From: an uncultured Candidatus Melainabacteria bacterium
GTDB lineage: Bacteria; Cyanobacteriota; Vampirovibrionia; Gastranaerophilales; Gastranaerophilaceae
DNA: 64,000 nucleotides
Assembly (NCBI GenBank): GCA_947570135.1
Contig: CANOTP010000001.1
Coordinates: 360,801-424,800, forward strand
Direction of reading: 5' to 3'
Shown here: positions 15,082 through 23,955 of the stretch, piece after piece
How positions within the stretch are numbered: the first letter of the stretch is position 1
Layout of the letters: every line of letters begins with the position of its first letter
The notes under the pieces: model-generated
What the model was told of the DNA's origin: nothing
The model's database searches: none
The model's input: the letters and a program-made list of their open reading frames with translations, nothing else
Position numbers and translations under genes: made by a program

Positions 15082-16701
15082 ATGATAGTTGAAAACGAAA
15101 TTAAAACAAAAAAAGGAGCTAAAATTCTTATTGAAACACTTAAAAATTTAGGTGTTGATACTGTTTTCGGCTACCCGGGCGGAATTGTACTGGATTTATA
15201 TAACGAGTTATATGACTGCCATGATATAAAGCACGTATTGGTTCGACATGAACAATCTGCAGTGCATGCAGCAGAAGGTTATGCAAGAGTATGCGGCAAG
15301 TGCGGAGTTGTTCTTGTAACTTCAGGTCCCGGGGCTACAAATACCGTGTCAGGTATTATGAATGCTTATCTTGACGGATATCCGCTGATTGTTTTAACAG
15401 GTCAGGTTATTAAAGGATTAATCGGTAAAAATGCCTTTCAAGAAGCCGATATTTGCGATATTACGAAATCCTGTACGAAAAAAACTTATCAAATAACTTC
15501 TGCCGATGATATTTGCTCAACCTTACAAGATGCTATGAAAACTGCAATGAGCGGGAAAAAAGGTCCTGTGGTTGTGGATTTAGTTAAAGATATTTTTTCT
15601 CAGGATGTTGAAGTTAAAGATTTTCAACCGATACAATCTGCGGTGTCTTCAAGTTTAACTTTAGATAATATTATTTCAAGAATTACATCTTCAAAAAGAC
15701 CCGTAATCGTTTCAGGCGGCGGGGTTAAACATTCTGGTGCCGAAACTGAACTTTTTGAGTTTACAAAAAAATCAAACATTCCTGTTGTTGATACAATGAT
15801 GGGTCTTGGTACTTATCCTCAGGATGATGAAAATTATTTCGGTATGATTGGAATCTTTGGCGATAAGGCTGCAAATCAACTTATAAAAGATTCCGATTTG
15901 ATTATATCACTTGGAGCAAGGTTTAATGACAGAATTACCTGTATGTTTAAAGATGTTAATTTGTCTGAAAAGTTTGTACAAGTTGATATTAATCCCGATG
16001 AGATTTCTAAAAATATAACAGCATCAGATTTTGCAGTTGCTGATATTAAACAGGTTTTAGATATTTTGAAGTGTGGTGTTCGTATTGATTTTTCTCAGTG
16101 GCTTGCAGATGCCGCAGTGTTAAAATCTTTAAACATCCAAAACAAAAAAACAACCAACATGCTTCATTCATTTGAAGTTATCAGGAAAATTGATGAGTTT
16201 ACGAAAAATAAAGATGTAATATTTACATCAGAAGTCGGGCAACACCAGTTGTGGGCAGCTAAGAATTTGACATTGGATAAAGACAGACAAATTCTTATGT
16301 CAGGTGGCTCGGGAACTATGGGATTCGGGTTTCCCGCAGCAATTGGTGCGGCTGTTGCAAATCCTGATAAAGATATTATTTGTATTGCGGGTGACGGCTC
16401 TTTCCAAATGGGTTTACATGAGCTTGCTACTTGTGTTGATTATAATTTGAATCTAAAAATTATGATTTTAAATAATGGATATCTTGGTATGGTTAGACAG
16501 CTTCAGGAAAAGTTGTGTAACAGAAGATATTCTCAAACAAAAATTTCTAACCCTGACTTTTTAACTTTGGCTCAAAGTTATGGTCTGAATGCGATTAGAG
16601 TTTCATCATCCGATGAAATTGATGATGCGCTCACAAAAGCTTTTGAAGCTCACGGAACTTTTATTGTTGATTTCGTGGTTGAACCTATGGAGCTTTTATA
16701 G
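15082..16701 (+). CDS. ilvB: acetolactate synthase large subunit-like TPP enzyme
   Basis: 539 residues with the three domains of ThDP enzymes. The N-terminal pyrimidine-binding domain has GYPGG and the catalytic Glu in RHEQSAVHAAEGYAR (E57). A central FAD-type domain follows. The C-terminal diphosphate-binding motif runs from GDGSFQM to NNGYLGMV. PFQE-like FQEADI is also present. It condenses two pyruvates, or pyruvate and 2-oxobutyrate, for branched amino acids. It stands alone: no ilvN regulatory subunit or ilvC follows, so a stand-alone or catabolic acetolactate synthase cannot be excluded. Confidence 0.85.
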   Translation: MIVENEIKTKKGAKILIETLKNLGVDTVFGYPGGIVLDLYNELYDCHDIKHVLVRHEQSAVHAAEGYARVCGKCGVVLVTSGPGATNTVSGIMNAYLDGYPLIVLTGQVIKGLIGKNAFQEADICDITKSCTKKTYQITSADDICSTLQDAMKTAMSGKKGPVVVDLVKDIFSQDVEVKDFQPIQSAVSSSLTLDNIISRITSSKRPVIVSGGGVKHSGAETELFEFTKKSNIPVVDTMMGLGTYPQDDENYFGMIGIFGDKAANQLIKDSDLIISLGARFNDRITCMFKDVNLSEKFVQVDINPDEISKNITASDFAVADIKQVLDILKCGVRIDFSQWLADAAVLKSLNIQNKKTTNMLHSFEVIRKIDEFTKNKDVIFTSEVGQHQLWAAKNLTLDKDRQILMSGGSGTMGFGFPAAIGAAVANPDKDIICIAGDGSFQMGLHELATCVDYNLNLKIMILNNGYLGMVRQLQEKLCNRRYSQTKISNPDFLTLAQSYGLNAIRVSSSDEIDDALTKAFEAHGTFIVDFVVEPMELL

Positions 16702-16769
16702 TTTTATCAAACCCCGTTTGATGAAAAGTTTTATACCCTGATTTTAGAATTAAGAGGCTTTGAACAATA

Positions 16770-16934
16770 ATGAAAAAATCACAAATACAAGAGATAAAGG
16801 CGCTTTATTCCTCTAAGCAGCGAATAATTAACCCTGCCGTGATTTCACCTGACAATGTTGCTGATAAGAAGAAAAAAGCTTTCTTTAATTCTGTTATAAA
16901 TAAATTAAATATAAATGTTTCTGAAAAGTCTTAA
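16770..16934 (+). CDS. small basic protein, hypothetical
   Basis: A 54-residue open frame starting MKKSQIQEIKALYSSKQRII. AAGAGG lies about 11 nt upstream of the ATG. Composition is Lys-rich and coding-like, and it sits 68 nt behind ilvB after a small stem-loop (ATCAAAC-CCC-GTTTGAT, 16706-16722). Its last 4 nt overlap the end of the convergent formyltransferase-like gene. No family recognised; it may not be a real gene. Confidence 0.4.
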   Translation: MKKSQIQEIKALYSSKQRIINPAVISPDNVADKKKKAFFNSVINKLNINVSEKS

Positions 16935-17413
16935 TGCTTGCAACCGCCGCAGCTTGAACAGTTTCCGCCGCATCCGCTGCTTTTGAATAAATCCGAAAAA
17001 TCAAAAACCTTACCTTCAAGTACAGTTTCAATGACTTTCGGGAAAATTTTTGAGGCAATGTTTATTATTTCTGTTTCAAATTCATCAAAATGGGTGTCGT
17101 TTCCGATTAGGATGGGAACTTGTGCGATAATTTTTCCGTAAAAATTATCCGGTTCAACTCTGTGGATTGTAATCCCGCTGACTTTTACTCCAGCAAGGTA
17201 ACTTTCTTTTATTGCATCTTTTCCTTTAAATGACGGTAAAAGTGAGGGGTGCAGGTTAATTGTATTTTTTTTGATATCGCACGAGTCATCATAGAGTGCT
17301 ATTAAATCCGCGTTATCCTGTTCGCAAATTTCAACATCTTTACCCCTAAAATAATTTATTACGGATTCTTTTATCTTAGTATTATTTATTTGTAGTGCAA
17401 GTCTTTTTGTCAT
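16931..17413 (-). CDS. short formyltransferase-fold protein with Cys-rich tail
   Basis: 160 residues. NLHPSLLPSFKGKDAI (about 53-68) and GVKVSGITIHRVEP..YGKIIAQ match the core of the PurN/Fmt formyltransferase family, including the catalytic Asn and His. The catalytic Asp expected in the D-x-G-P stretch is not in place (FYGK instead). Only about 50 residues precede the HPSLLP motif, against about 100 in PurN. The C-terminus ends in SGCGGNCSSCGGCKH, a likely metal-binding tail foreign to the family. It could be a divergent sugar or amino-acid formyltransferase, or a non-catalytic relative. Confidence 0.7.
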   Translation of the reverse strand: MTKRLALQINNTKIKESVINYFRGKDVEICEQDNADLIALYDDSCDIKKNTINLHPSLLPSFKGKDAIKESYLAGVKVSGITIHRVEPDNFYGKIIAQVPILIGNDTHFDEFETEIINIASKIFPKVIETVLEGKVFDFSDLFKSSGCGGNCSSCGGCKH

Positions 17414-17480
17414 ATTAAAATTTTATTACAAAAAGGCAAAAAATAAAATTGACGGTTTTTAGAATGAAAAAGGAAAGCTT

Positions 17481-17906
17481 ATGAAAGTTAATTATTATAC
17501 ATCACCTTCATTTGGTATAAAAATTCCTGTAAGAACAGCGTTAGAAGCAGCTTCAGGATGTTTTTTCGATGATGCTGAAAAGTCTTACCCAAGGCAAATG
17601 AAATTATTGGCAAAGTTAGGTAATATTGAACCGATGAAGCTTTTCACAGGTGAAGTTGCAGAGGCTGTGCGCGGTATGCGAAACGGTATTAGAGTGCAAC
17701 ATCCCGAATTACATTCGGCAGCAGAAAGGATTAATAAAGAATGTGATTCTTTTGACAGAACGTTTTTTCCCGAAGATGAAATTGAATTTAATAAAATGTT
17801 AAAAAATGCAATTAACAGAGAAGTAACCAAAATCGGTAAAAAGTATATAAATATTGAACCGTTTAGCTTAAAGGATTTAGGTTTGGACAAATATGAAAAT
17901 TTATAA
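17481..17906 (+). CDS. hypothetical protein with N-terminal SFG motif
   Basis: 141 residues starting MKVNYYTSPSFGIKIPVRTA. The beginning (MKV, short polar stretch, aromatic-x-Gly) recalls the F-(T/N/Q)-(G/S) starts of other unknown proteins here. The rest is soluble and mainly helical, without cysteines of note or membrane segments. The ribosome site AAAGGAAAG is good. The next gene overlaps by 14 nt and has a similar start, so the two form a small operon. Function unknown. Confidence 0.6.
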   Translation: MKVNYYTSPSFGIKIPVRTALEAASGCFFDDAEKSYPRQMKLLAKLGNIEPMKLFTGEVAEAVRGMRNGIRVQHPELHSAAERINKECDSFDRTFFPEDEIEFNKMLKNAINREVTKIGKKYINIEPFSLKDLGLDKYENL

Positions 17907-18216
17907 TACACAAAATCAAAATAATTTATATTTTACCTCAAGATTTAATATCGAAAATTATACTACCAAAAGAGCATTGAATTACTTAAAACGAACCATA
18001 TCAGAGAAAAAAGGTTTGGACGCTTATTTTGATTCCTTTTTATCTCGATTAGCCAATAATAATAAAGGTGATGTCCTTGAGTTAGCTCAGTTTGAAAAGT
18101 ATTATATAGTTTCCAATAATACCGTAGAAAGTAAACCTTTTAAAATTCGTAATAAAAATTTAATTGAGGATTTGGAAAGTTTCATAATTATACATAATAA
18201 AAAAGCTCCTAAATAA
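17893..18216 (+). CDS. hypothetical protein with N-terminal FTS motif
   Basis: 107 residues, MKIYNTQNQNNLYFTSRFN at the start, then a charged, mostly helical domain. It overlaps the previous gene by 14 nt and ends just before a strong terminator. The N-terminal pattern (MKI, 12 polar residues, FTS) is the one shared by several unrelated proteins in this window. No known domain seen. Confidence 0.6.
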   Translation: MKIYNTQNQNNLYFTSRFNIENYTTKRALNYLKRTISEKKGLDAYFDSFLSRLANNNKGDVLELAQFEKYYIVSNNTVESKPFKIRNKNLIEDLESFIIIHNKKAPK

Positions 18217-18227
18217 GGAGCTTTTTT
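18199..18227. terminator. bidirectional intrinsic terminator
   Basis: AAAAAAGCTCCT, loop AAATA, AGGAGCTTTTTT. T-runs on both strands let it serve the small unknown operon on the plus strand and the oad operon on the minus strand. Confidence 0.85.
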
Positions 18228-18246
18228 ATTTATAAAGTTTGATATC

Positions 18247-19452
18247 CTAGTGGCAAAGTGCAAGCAATACCCCTGCGGCAACCGCAGAACCGATAACACC
18301 TGCTACGTTTGGACCCATTGCGTGCATCAACAGGTAGTTTTGATTGTTATATTCAAGACCAACCTTGTTTGAAACTCGAGCTGCCATAGGTACAGCAGAT
18401 ACACCTGCCGAACCGATTAACGGGTTGATAGGTTTGATTTCTTTACCTGTAATTTTACTGATAATACTTGTACAAACATTCATCAGTTTAGCCATTAACA
18501 CACCTGCAGCTGTTGCAAATGAAAATGCTACAATACCTAAAACAAGAATGAATAATGTTTGAACGGTCAGGAATTGTTCTGCTGAAAGTTTAGAACCAAC
18601 AGACAATCCTAAGAATATTGTAACGATGTTGATTAATGCATTTTGCATTGTATCTGATAATCTGTCAACAACACCGCATTCTTTACATAAGTTACCGAAA
18701 GTCAAAGCACCTACAAGCGGGCAAGCATCAGGTAAGAAAATTATACATAGCCCTAATACTACAAGAGGGAATATGATTTTTTCTCTTTTTGAAACTTGTC
18801 TTAGTTGGTCCATTTGAATTTGACGTTCTTTATCTGTTGTTAAAAGCTTCATAATAGGCGGCTGGATAACAGGAACCAATGCCATGTAAGAATAAGCTGC
18901 AACCGCGATTGCGCCCAATAATTCAGGAGCAAGTTTTGAAGTTACATAGATTGAAGTCGGACCGTCAGCACCGCCGATGATACCGATAGCACCTGATTGT
19001 GGTAATGTGAACCCAAAACAGCAAAGTGCAAGTAACAAAGCTCCGAAAATACCGAATTGAGCGGCACCGCCTAATAATGCGGTTTTAGGGTTTGCAATCA
19101 ATGGACCGAAGTCTGTCATTGCACCTACGCCCATAAAGATGATAAGTGGGAACAAACCTTTATGAATACCTGCTTCATAAATAATTCCCAAGAACCCTGT
19201 AGGGTCTGCAATACCTGCCATAGGAATGTTAGATAACAATCCGCCGAAAGCTATTGGAACCAACAATAACGGTTCATATTGTTTTTTTATACCTAACCAA
19301 AGTAAGAACAAACAGATAACAAGCATTATCGGGTGTCCGAACTGGTGTAGGAATTGTTCAAATCCGCTTGTGATAGCAGGATCTGCTTTTTCTATCATGT
19401 TATAAATGCCTGTAGATTGCCACAGTTGCATTAATCCTTCTGATAATATCAT
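18247..19452 (-). CDS. oadB: Na+-translocating decarboxylase beta subunit
   Basis: 401 residues, very hydrophobic, about nine or more membrane segments. Family motifs are seen: [34 protein letters not shown] (the Asp-containing membrane region that handles Na+), and [15 protein letters not shown] near the C-terminus. In OadB/MmdB/GcdB this subunit decarboxylates carboxybiotin and couples it to export of two Na+. It is the last gene of birA-oadG-oadA-oadB. The substrate (oxaloacetate, methylmalonyl-CoA or glutaconyl-CoA) is set by the alpha subunit, which here looks like oxaloacetate decarboxylase. Confidence 0.93.
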   Translation of the reverse strand: MILSEGLMQLWQSTGIYNMIEKADPAITSGFEQFLHQFGHPIMLVICLFLLWLGIKKQYEPLLLVPIAFGGLLSNIPMAGIADPTGFLGIIYEAGIHKGLFPLIIFMGVGAMTDFGPLIANPKTALLGGAAQFGIFGALLLALCCFGFTLPQSGAIGIIGGADGPTSIYVTSKLAPELLGAIAVAAYSYMALVPVIQPPIMKLLTTDKERQIQMDQLRQVSKREKIIFPLVVLGLCIIFLPDACPLVGALTFGNLCKECGVVDRLSDTMQNALINIVTIFLGLSVGSKLSAEQFLTVQTLFILVLGIVAFSFATAAGVLMAKLMNVCTSIISKITGKEIKPINPLIGSAGVSAVPMAARVSNKVGLEYNNQNYLLMHAMGPNVAGVIGSAVAAGVLLALCH

Positions 19453-19466
19453 TTTTTACCTCCCGA

Positions 19467-21254
19467 TTAACCTACTGTTACCAATACTTGACCTGTTTGA
19501 ACTTTGTTGCCTACTTCAATGTCAACACTCTTCACCGTACCTGATACTGGTGATTTAATTTCTGTTTCCATTTTCATAGCTTCAACAACAGCGATAACGT
19601 CGCCTTCTGCAATTGAGTCGCCTTCGGCAACCAATACTTTTAAAACATTACCCGGTAATGCTGCTTTAACAGGAGTTCCGTCGCCTGTAGCTGCTTTTGC
19701 TTCAATACCTTCTTTAACGTTGAAGTCATATAATTTACCGTTAACTGTTGCTTTTCCGCCTTCTAAAGCAACTGCGTATTTTTTACCGTTAACAGTAACT
19801 GTATAACCGTTTCCAGCAGGTTCACAAGAGCTTGGATTTTCTGATTTGTTTTCGTTTTTACGAACACCGATTGTTCCTTTGCCTTGTAAGAATAAGATAC
19901 CTTTTTCTTTACAAGCTGCTGAGATAAACAAGTTTTCGTCGTTAACTTCAAGACCTGCTTCTTCAAGTCTTTTTTGTGCAACTTTAAGACCTTTTGTTTC
20001 GTCTTTGTCATTTAAGTCAACAACTGTTTCTGTTGTAGGCTTAAGACCAAGTTGTTCTTCTGCAATTTTAATAACTTCAGAATCAGGCTCACAAGGTGTT
20101 TTACCGAAATATCCCAGAACCATTTTCCCGTAACCTTCTGCGATTTTCTTCCATTTACCGAACATTACGTTATTAAATGCTTGTTGGAAATAGAATTGAG
20201 AAACAGGAGTAACGGATGTTCCGAAACCGCCTTTTTCTACAACTTCTTTCATCGCAGCAACTACTTCAGGATATTTATCCATTAAGTTGTTGTCACGTAA
20301 CATTTGAGTGTTAGCTGTTAAAGCTCCGCCAGGTAACGGTGACTGGATAATCATCGGGTTAACTGCAAGAGCTTCAGGAGGTAAGAAGTAGTCTTTCATA
20401 CATTCTTTGAAGATTTCTTCAGTTTTAAGAATTTTTTCAACATCAATTCCTAAATCAAATTCTGTACCTTTTAATGCGTGCCACATAGAAACGATATCAG
20501 GTTGTGCTGTTCCGCCTGAAACAGGTTTCATAGAAAGGTCGATACAATTTGCTCCGCCTTCTAATGCTGCTAAGTAAGCTGACAAGCCTGTACCTGCAGT
20601 TTCGTGAGAGTGGAATCTGATATCAGCGTCAGCGCCTAAGATTTCACGTGTTCTTTTGATTGTTTCAAATACTTTTCTTGGAGCAGAAGTACCTGAAGCG
20701 TCTTTAAATGCTAATGAATCAAATTCGATACCCGCATCTAAGATTGAACGAAGAACTTTTTCATAAAATTCAACGTCGTGAGCGCCTGTACAACCGATAG
20801 GAAGTTCCATCATCGTGATTGTAACTTCGTGTTTTAATCCGTGTTTTTTAATACATTGGCTTGAGTATAACAAGTTATTAACATCGTTTAACGCGTCAAA
20901 GTTTCTGATTGTTGTAACGCCATGTTTTGCAAACATTTTAGCGTGAAGATCAATAACGTCGCGCGGTTGAGAATCAAGACCTACAACGTTAACTCCGCGT
21001 GCTAAAGATTGTAAGTTAATATCAGGACCAACTGCTGCTCTGATTTTGTCCATTGTTTCAAACGCGTTTTCGTTACAATAAAAAATCGGTGATTGGAATC
21101 TTGCACCGCCTGCAACTTCAAAGTGTCTGATACCTGCATCAACGGCTGACTTTAATGCAGGAATGAAATCATCAACGAAGACTCTTGCTCCGTATACTGA
21201 CTGGAAACCATCTCTGAAAGATGTGTCCATAACTTTAATAAGTTTTTTGCTCAT
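19467..21254 (-). CDS. oadA: oxaloacetate decarboxylase alpha subunit with biotin domain
   Basis: 595 residues. The N-terminal carboxyltransferase TIM barrel opens with VMDTSFRDGFQSV (metal and substrate residues) and contains FHSHETAGTG and the catalytic-Lys region SLAFKDASG. A conserved carboxylase domain follows, with a linker rich in charged residues (about 450-520). The C-terminal biotinyl domain has VEAMKMETEI with the biotinylated Lys. The same chain layout occurs in pyruvate carboxylase subunit B, but the neighbouring beta and gamma subunits favour a Na+-pumping oxaloacetate decarboxylase. It transfers CO2 from oxaloacetate to biotin in the cytoplasm. Intact and full length. Confidence 0.92.
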   Translation of the reverse strand: MSKKLIKVMDTSFRDGFQSVYGARVFVDDFIPALKSAVDAGIRHFEVAGGARFQSPIFYCNENAFETMDKIRAAVGPDINLQSLARGVNVVGLDSQPRDVIDLHAKMFAKHGVTTIRNFDALNDVNNLLYSSQCIKKHGLKHEVTITMMELPIGCTGAHDVEFYEKVLRSILDAGIEFDSLAFKDASGTSAPRKVFETIKRTREILGADADIRFHSHETAGTGLSAYLAALEGGANCIDLSMKPVSGGTAQPDIVSMWHALKGTEFDLGIDVEKILKTEEIFKECMKDYFLPPEALAVNPMIIQSPLPGGALTANTQMLRDNNLMDKYPEVVAAMKEVVEKGGFGTSVTPVSQFYFQQAFNNVMFGKWKKIAEGYGKMVLGYFGKTPCEPDSEVIKIAEEQLGLKPTTETVVDLNDKDETKGLKVAQKRLEEAGLEVNDENLFISAACKEKGILFLQGKGTIGVRKNENKSENPSSCEPAGNGYTVTVNGKKYAVALEGGKATVNGKLYDFNVKEGIEAKAATGDGTPVKAALPGNVLKVLVAEGDSIAEGDVIAVVEAMKMETEIKSPVSGTVKSVDIEVGNKVQTGQVLVTVG

Positions 21255-21283
21255 ATATTTTTCCTTTCATTTAATGATAATTG

Positions 21284-21526
21284 TTACGATTTTCCTCTTT
21301 TTGCAGCGATTACGGCTAAAGCTACCGCAATAGCTTCATCAACATTTGTGCTTACTTTTTTCGCTGTAGATTTTACTTCTTCTACAGCTTCAGGGAACAA
21401 TTTGTTCAAGTAAGCCACTACATGTTTTAAAATAAACATTGCAAAAATTAAGATTGTCAAAAAGCACAGTACAAATCCCATGCCCATTCCGAGTAATACT
21501 AACCCGTTTGATAAATTTTCACTCAT
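21284..21526 (-). CDS. oadG: oxaloacetate decarboxylase gamma-like subunit
   Basis: 80 residues: a single N-terminal membrane helix (GLVLLGMGMGFVLCFLTILI) and a short Ala/Lys-rich tail. GMGMGFVFLFL-type helices are the hallmark of OadG/MmdD gamma subunits, which hold the alpha and beta subunits together. The tail is short and lacks the His/Pro-rich Zn-binding end of enterobacterial OadG. It lies between birA and oadA, overlapping birA by 4 nt (ATGA). Confidence 0.8.
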   Translation of the reverse strand: MSENLSNGLVLLGMGMGFVLCFLTILIFAMFILKHVVAYLNKLFPEAVEEVKSTAKKVSTNVDEAIAVALAVIAAKRGKS

Positions 21527-22242
21527 AAAATATCTCCTATTGTAAGTACTGATTCGTTATTATCTTCGGTTTGCAAAATAAGGGCTCCGTTATCGTTTAC
21601 CCCCTTTGCCATTCCGTGTTCCATATTATTAAATATTTGAACCTTCAATTCTTTGTTAAGAAAACAATTTCTATTAATATAATCTTCTTTGATTGAGCTA
21701 AATCCGTTTTCTAAAAATTGGTCATAATTATTAAAAAATTCATTAACTAGGCTTGTTCTAAAGCTTTCAACATCAACATTTACCCCTTCAAGATTAAGAG
21801 AAGTGACGATTTTATCGGGAATCGCGTTAACGTCATTTTGTGTTGCGTTAAGATTAACCCCGATACCAACGATCAATCCTAATAATTTACCTCCCTGCAT
21901 AACCGTTTCTGACAGAATCCCTGCGATTTTTTTACCGTCAATTAAAACATCATTTGGCCATTTTATTTGAGGTTTTAAGCCGTAAGTTTCGAGAACCTTA
22001 CATAATACAACCGATAAATATTGTGTAATATTAGGGTAAATTTCATTAAATGTATCGGACGGTTTAAGAACGACAGACATAAAAAGATTACCTTCGCCCA
22101 AATCAATCCATTTGCGGTTTAATCTTCCGCGTCCTGAGGTTTGGCGTTTGGCATGAATAACCGTTCTGTCTGCCAAAGTTTCAATATTGATTTTGGCATA
22201 GTTATTCGTGGAATCTGTCTCTTCTAACCCTATAATTTTCAT
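21523..22242 (-). CDS. birA: biotin-protein ligase, catalytic domain only
   Basis: 239 residues from the ATG at 22242 (MKIIGLEETDSTN), which has GGGGAGAA before it; the open frame extends upstream but that part looks non-coding. Motifs: ETDSTN, the biotin/AMP loop SGRGRLNRKW, and IKWPNDVLIDGKKIAGILSE, then a C-terminal SH3-like end. There is no N-terminal DNA-binding domain, so it is a ligase and not a biotin repressor. Its place as first gene of the oad operon makes functional sense, since OadA must be biotinylated. Confidence 0.93.
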   Translation of the reverse strand: MKIIGLEETDSTNNYAKINIETLADRTVIHAKRQTSGRGRLNRKWIDLGEGNLFMSVVLKPSDTFNEIYPNITQYLSVVLCKVLETYGLKPQIKWPNDVLIDGKKIAGILSETVMQGGKLLGLIVGIGVNLNATQNDVNAIPDKIVTSLNLEGVNVDVESFRTSLVNEFFNNYDQFLENGFSSIKEDYINRNCFLNKELKVQIFNNMEHGMAKGVNDNGALILQTEDNNESVLTIGDIL

Positions 22243-22336
22243 GTTCTCCCCTGATGTAATACACACGTGTACCCTTATTATACAATAAACAAAATTAATA
22301 TATGCAAATTTTATTTTGTTTGGTTTTATTACAAAT

Positions 22337-22918
22337 ATGGACAATATTTCGTTTCAATCAAGAATAAGACTTACATCAATAGAAACATTTAAGAAAAATG
22401 TTGCAGGTTGTCGTAATAATGTTATTTACCCCTGGACAACAAAAGAAACCGTTTGCGCTCCAAAAGCATTCACTGAAGGGGTTTATGATTGTACAACTTT
22501 AGGTATTAAAGACGGGGAAGATGTATTATTTATGCATCTTTGTCCTACTATGCCGCGAAATTCTAATTGGGCAAGGATTGAAAGATATATTGTAAACAGT
22601 GTTTATTCAAAGCTTGATCCAAAAAATCTTCAGGCGCTTATTTTGGGTTCTAAAAGAGATAATATAAGTTCTCCGAGGAGTACGGGGTTATTTAACTTTT
22701 TGGAAGGTGTTTTGAATAAATTAAATATTGAATACTCAAAATTTAAGGGCGGTAATTTTGAAAATAATTTAGCTTATGATTCTATGAAAAACGAGTGGAT
22801 TATTGGCAACAAATTGTTAGATATTGCGGATTCGTCCGTGTTTGGTTCTGTAGAAAATGCAATCAAAAGAATTTTTGATGATGTAAAGATTGCCGACTTT
22901 GATGAGCTGACTTGGTAA
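22337..22918 (+). CDS. hypothetical protein with N-terminal SFQS motif
   Basis: 193 residues from the ATG at 22337 (MDNISFQSRIRLTSIETF). After the short polar start with F-Q-S, a soluble alpha/beta domain follows with LFMHLCPTMPRNSNW and LQALILGSKRDN. The last resembles the Gly-rich turn seen in CheD-type deamidases, but I would not assign that family on sight. It is divergent from birA and upstream of the ATP synthase operon, with its own ending and a new promoter following, so no functional link is implied. Confidence 0.6.
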   Translation: MDNISFQSRIRLTSIETFKKNVAGCRNNVIYPWTTKETVCAPKAFTEGVYDCTTLGIKDGEDVLFMHLCPTMPRNSNWARIERYIVNSVYSKLDPKNLQALILGSKRDNISSPRSTGLFNFLEGVLNKLNIEYSKFKGGNFENNLAYDSMKNEWIIGNKLLDIADSSVFGSVENAIKRIFDDVKIADFDELTW

Positions 22919-22926
22919 TTAATATA

Positions 22927-22954
22927 TTTGCGAAAAAATATTTTTTGTTATAAT
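22927..22954 (+). promoter_or_regulatory. promoter of the ATP synthase operon
   Basis: TATAAT at 22949-22954 with TTTGCG at 22927-22932 (16-bp spacer). The -10 is perfect and the -35 weak. The operon's first start, 22978, has a strong GAGGGAG site. Confidence 0.5.
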
Positions 22955-22977
22955 CTAAGAATTGAAGAGGGAGAAAA

Positions 22978-23670
22978 ATGGAACATTGGGTTTATACAAC
23001 AAGTATCTTAGGGCATGGTGTGTCATTTAATATGGATACACTTATCACAATGTGGCTTTCTATGTTTATACTTATTGTTCTTGCTTTATTAACCACAAGA
23101 AAACTTACGATGGTTCCGGGTAAGTTGCAGTTGATTGGCGAAAATATTGTTAAATATTTCAATAATATAGCCAAATCAAGTATGGGTAACGATGAAGCTC
23201 AAAAACATATTGCAATTATTTTGACATTGTTTATGTTTATTTTGACCGCTAACCTTGTCGGACAGTTGCCTTGGAAACTTATTCATCTTCACTCAGGCGA
23301 ACTTGCTTCACCTAACAACGATATAAATATGACAGCGGCAATGGCAATTGTTGTGTCGATTTATTATATATTTTACGGGGTTAAACGTAACGGATTTAAG
23401 TTCTTTTTCAAAGGATTCAGTATTGACGGGATAATTATTACTTTGGTTGATGCTTTGGAACTTTTTGTAAGACCTTTTTCTTTGGCGCTACGACTTTTTG
23501 CAAATATTTTCGCAGGAGAGGTTCTTGTTGCGACGATTTTAAGTCTGGCGGCGGTTGCGTTTCCTCTGCCGTTTATGCTGTTTGAATTGTTTGTGGCGTT
23601 GGTTCAGGCACTTGTGTTTACGCTTTTATCAACAACTTACATTTCAATGGCAATCAAAGAAGAACATTAA
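22978..23670 (+). CDS. atpB: ATP synthase subunit a
   Basis: 230 residues, multi-pass. The helix with the essential arginine is visible in SLALRLFANIFAGEVLVATIL, and the last helix ends in LLSTTYISMAIKEEH, typical of cyanobacterial and chloroplast-like subunit a. It forms the ion half-channels beside the c-ring in the membrane. It is the first gene of an operon running a-c-b'-b-delta-alpha-gamma with no atpI visible before it. Confidence 0.95.
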   Translation: MEHWVYTTSILGHGVSFNMDTLITMWLSMFILIVLALLTTRKLTMVPGKLQLIGENIVKYFNNIAKSSMGNDEAQKHIAIILTLFMFILTANLVGQLPWKLIHLHSGELASPNNDINMTAAMAIVVSIYYIFYGVKRNGFKFFFKGFSIDGIIITLVDALELFVRPFSLALRLFANIFAGEVLVATILSLAAVAFPLPFMLFELFVALVQALVFTLLSTTYISMAIKEEH

Positions 23671-23700
23671 TATACTATTTTTAATATAAGGAGAAAAATT

Positions 23701-23946
23701 ATGACAGTTGAACAATTAGCAACATTGGATTTAGCAAAACTGGGTGCAGGTATTGCAATCGGTTTTGGTGCTATCGGCGGCGGTTTAGGGTTGGGTATCG
23801 CAACTAAAGGTGTTTTAGATGCTATCGCACGCCAGCCTGAAATTAAAGATGAAGCTTTCAAAAACTTTATCTTAGGCGCAGGTTTAGCTGAAGCTACTGC
23901 TATTTATGCTCTACTTATTGCGTTGTTGTTAATCTTTGTTAAATAA
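23701..23946 (+). CDS. atpE: ATP synthase subunit c
   Basis: 81 residues, two-helix hairpin. The loop ARQPE and the ion-carrying Glu (E64 in GLAEATAIYALL) are present. At the positions where Na+-type rings carry Gln in helix 1 and Ser after the Glu, this protein has Leu (about residue 31) and Ala (65), so by motif it is a proton-type ring; Thr66 and Tyr69 are kept. It lies 30 nt after atpB with an AAGGAG site. Confidence 0.94.
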   Translation: MTVEQLATLDLAKLGAGIAIGFGAIGGGLGLGIATKGVLDAIARQPEIKDEAFKNFILGAGLAEATAIYALLIALLLIFVK

Positions 23947-23955
23947 GGGTAGGAA

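Noticed and set aside
15014..15082. Riboswitch or amino-acid attenuator before ilvB
   Set aside because: The leader is only about 30 nt after the promoter and contains no structured element or leader peptide.
22243..22344. Longer start for birA and a DNA-binding N-terminus
   Set aside because: The extension does not form a helix-turn-helix and contains the promoter region; the ATG at 22242 has a strong ribosome site.
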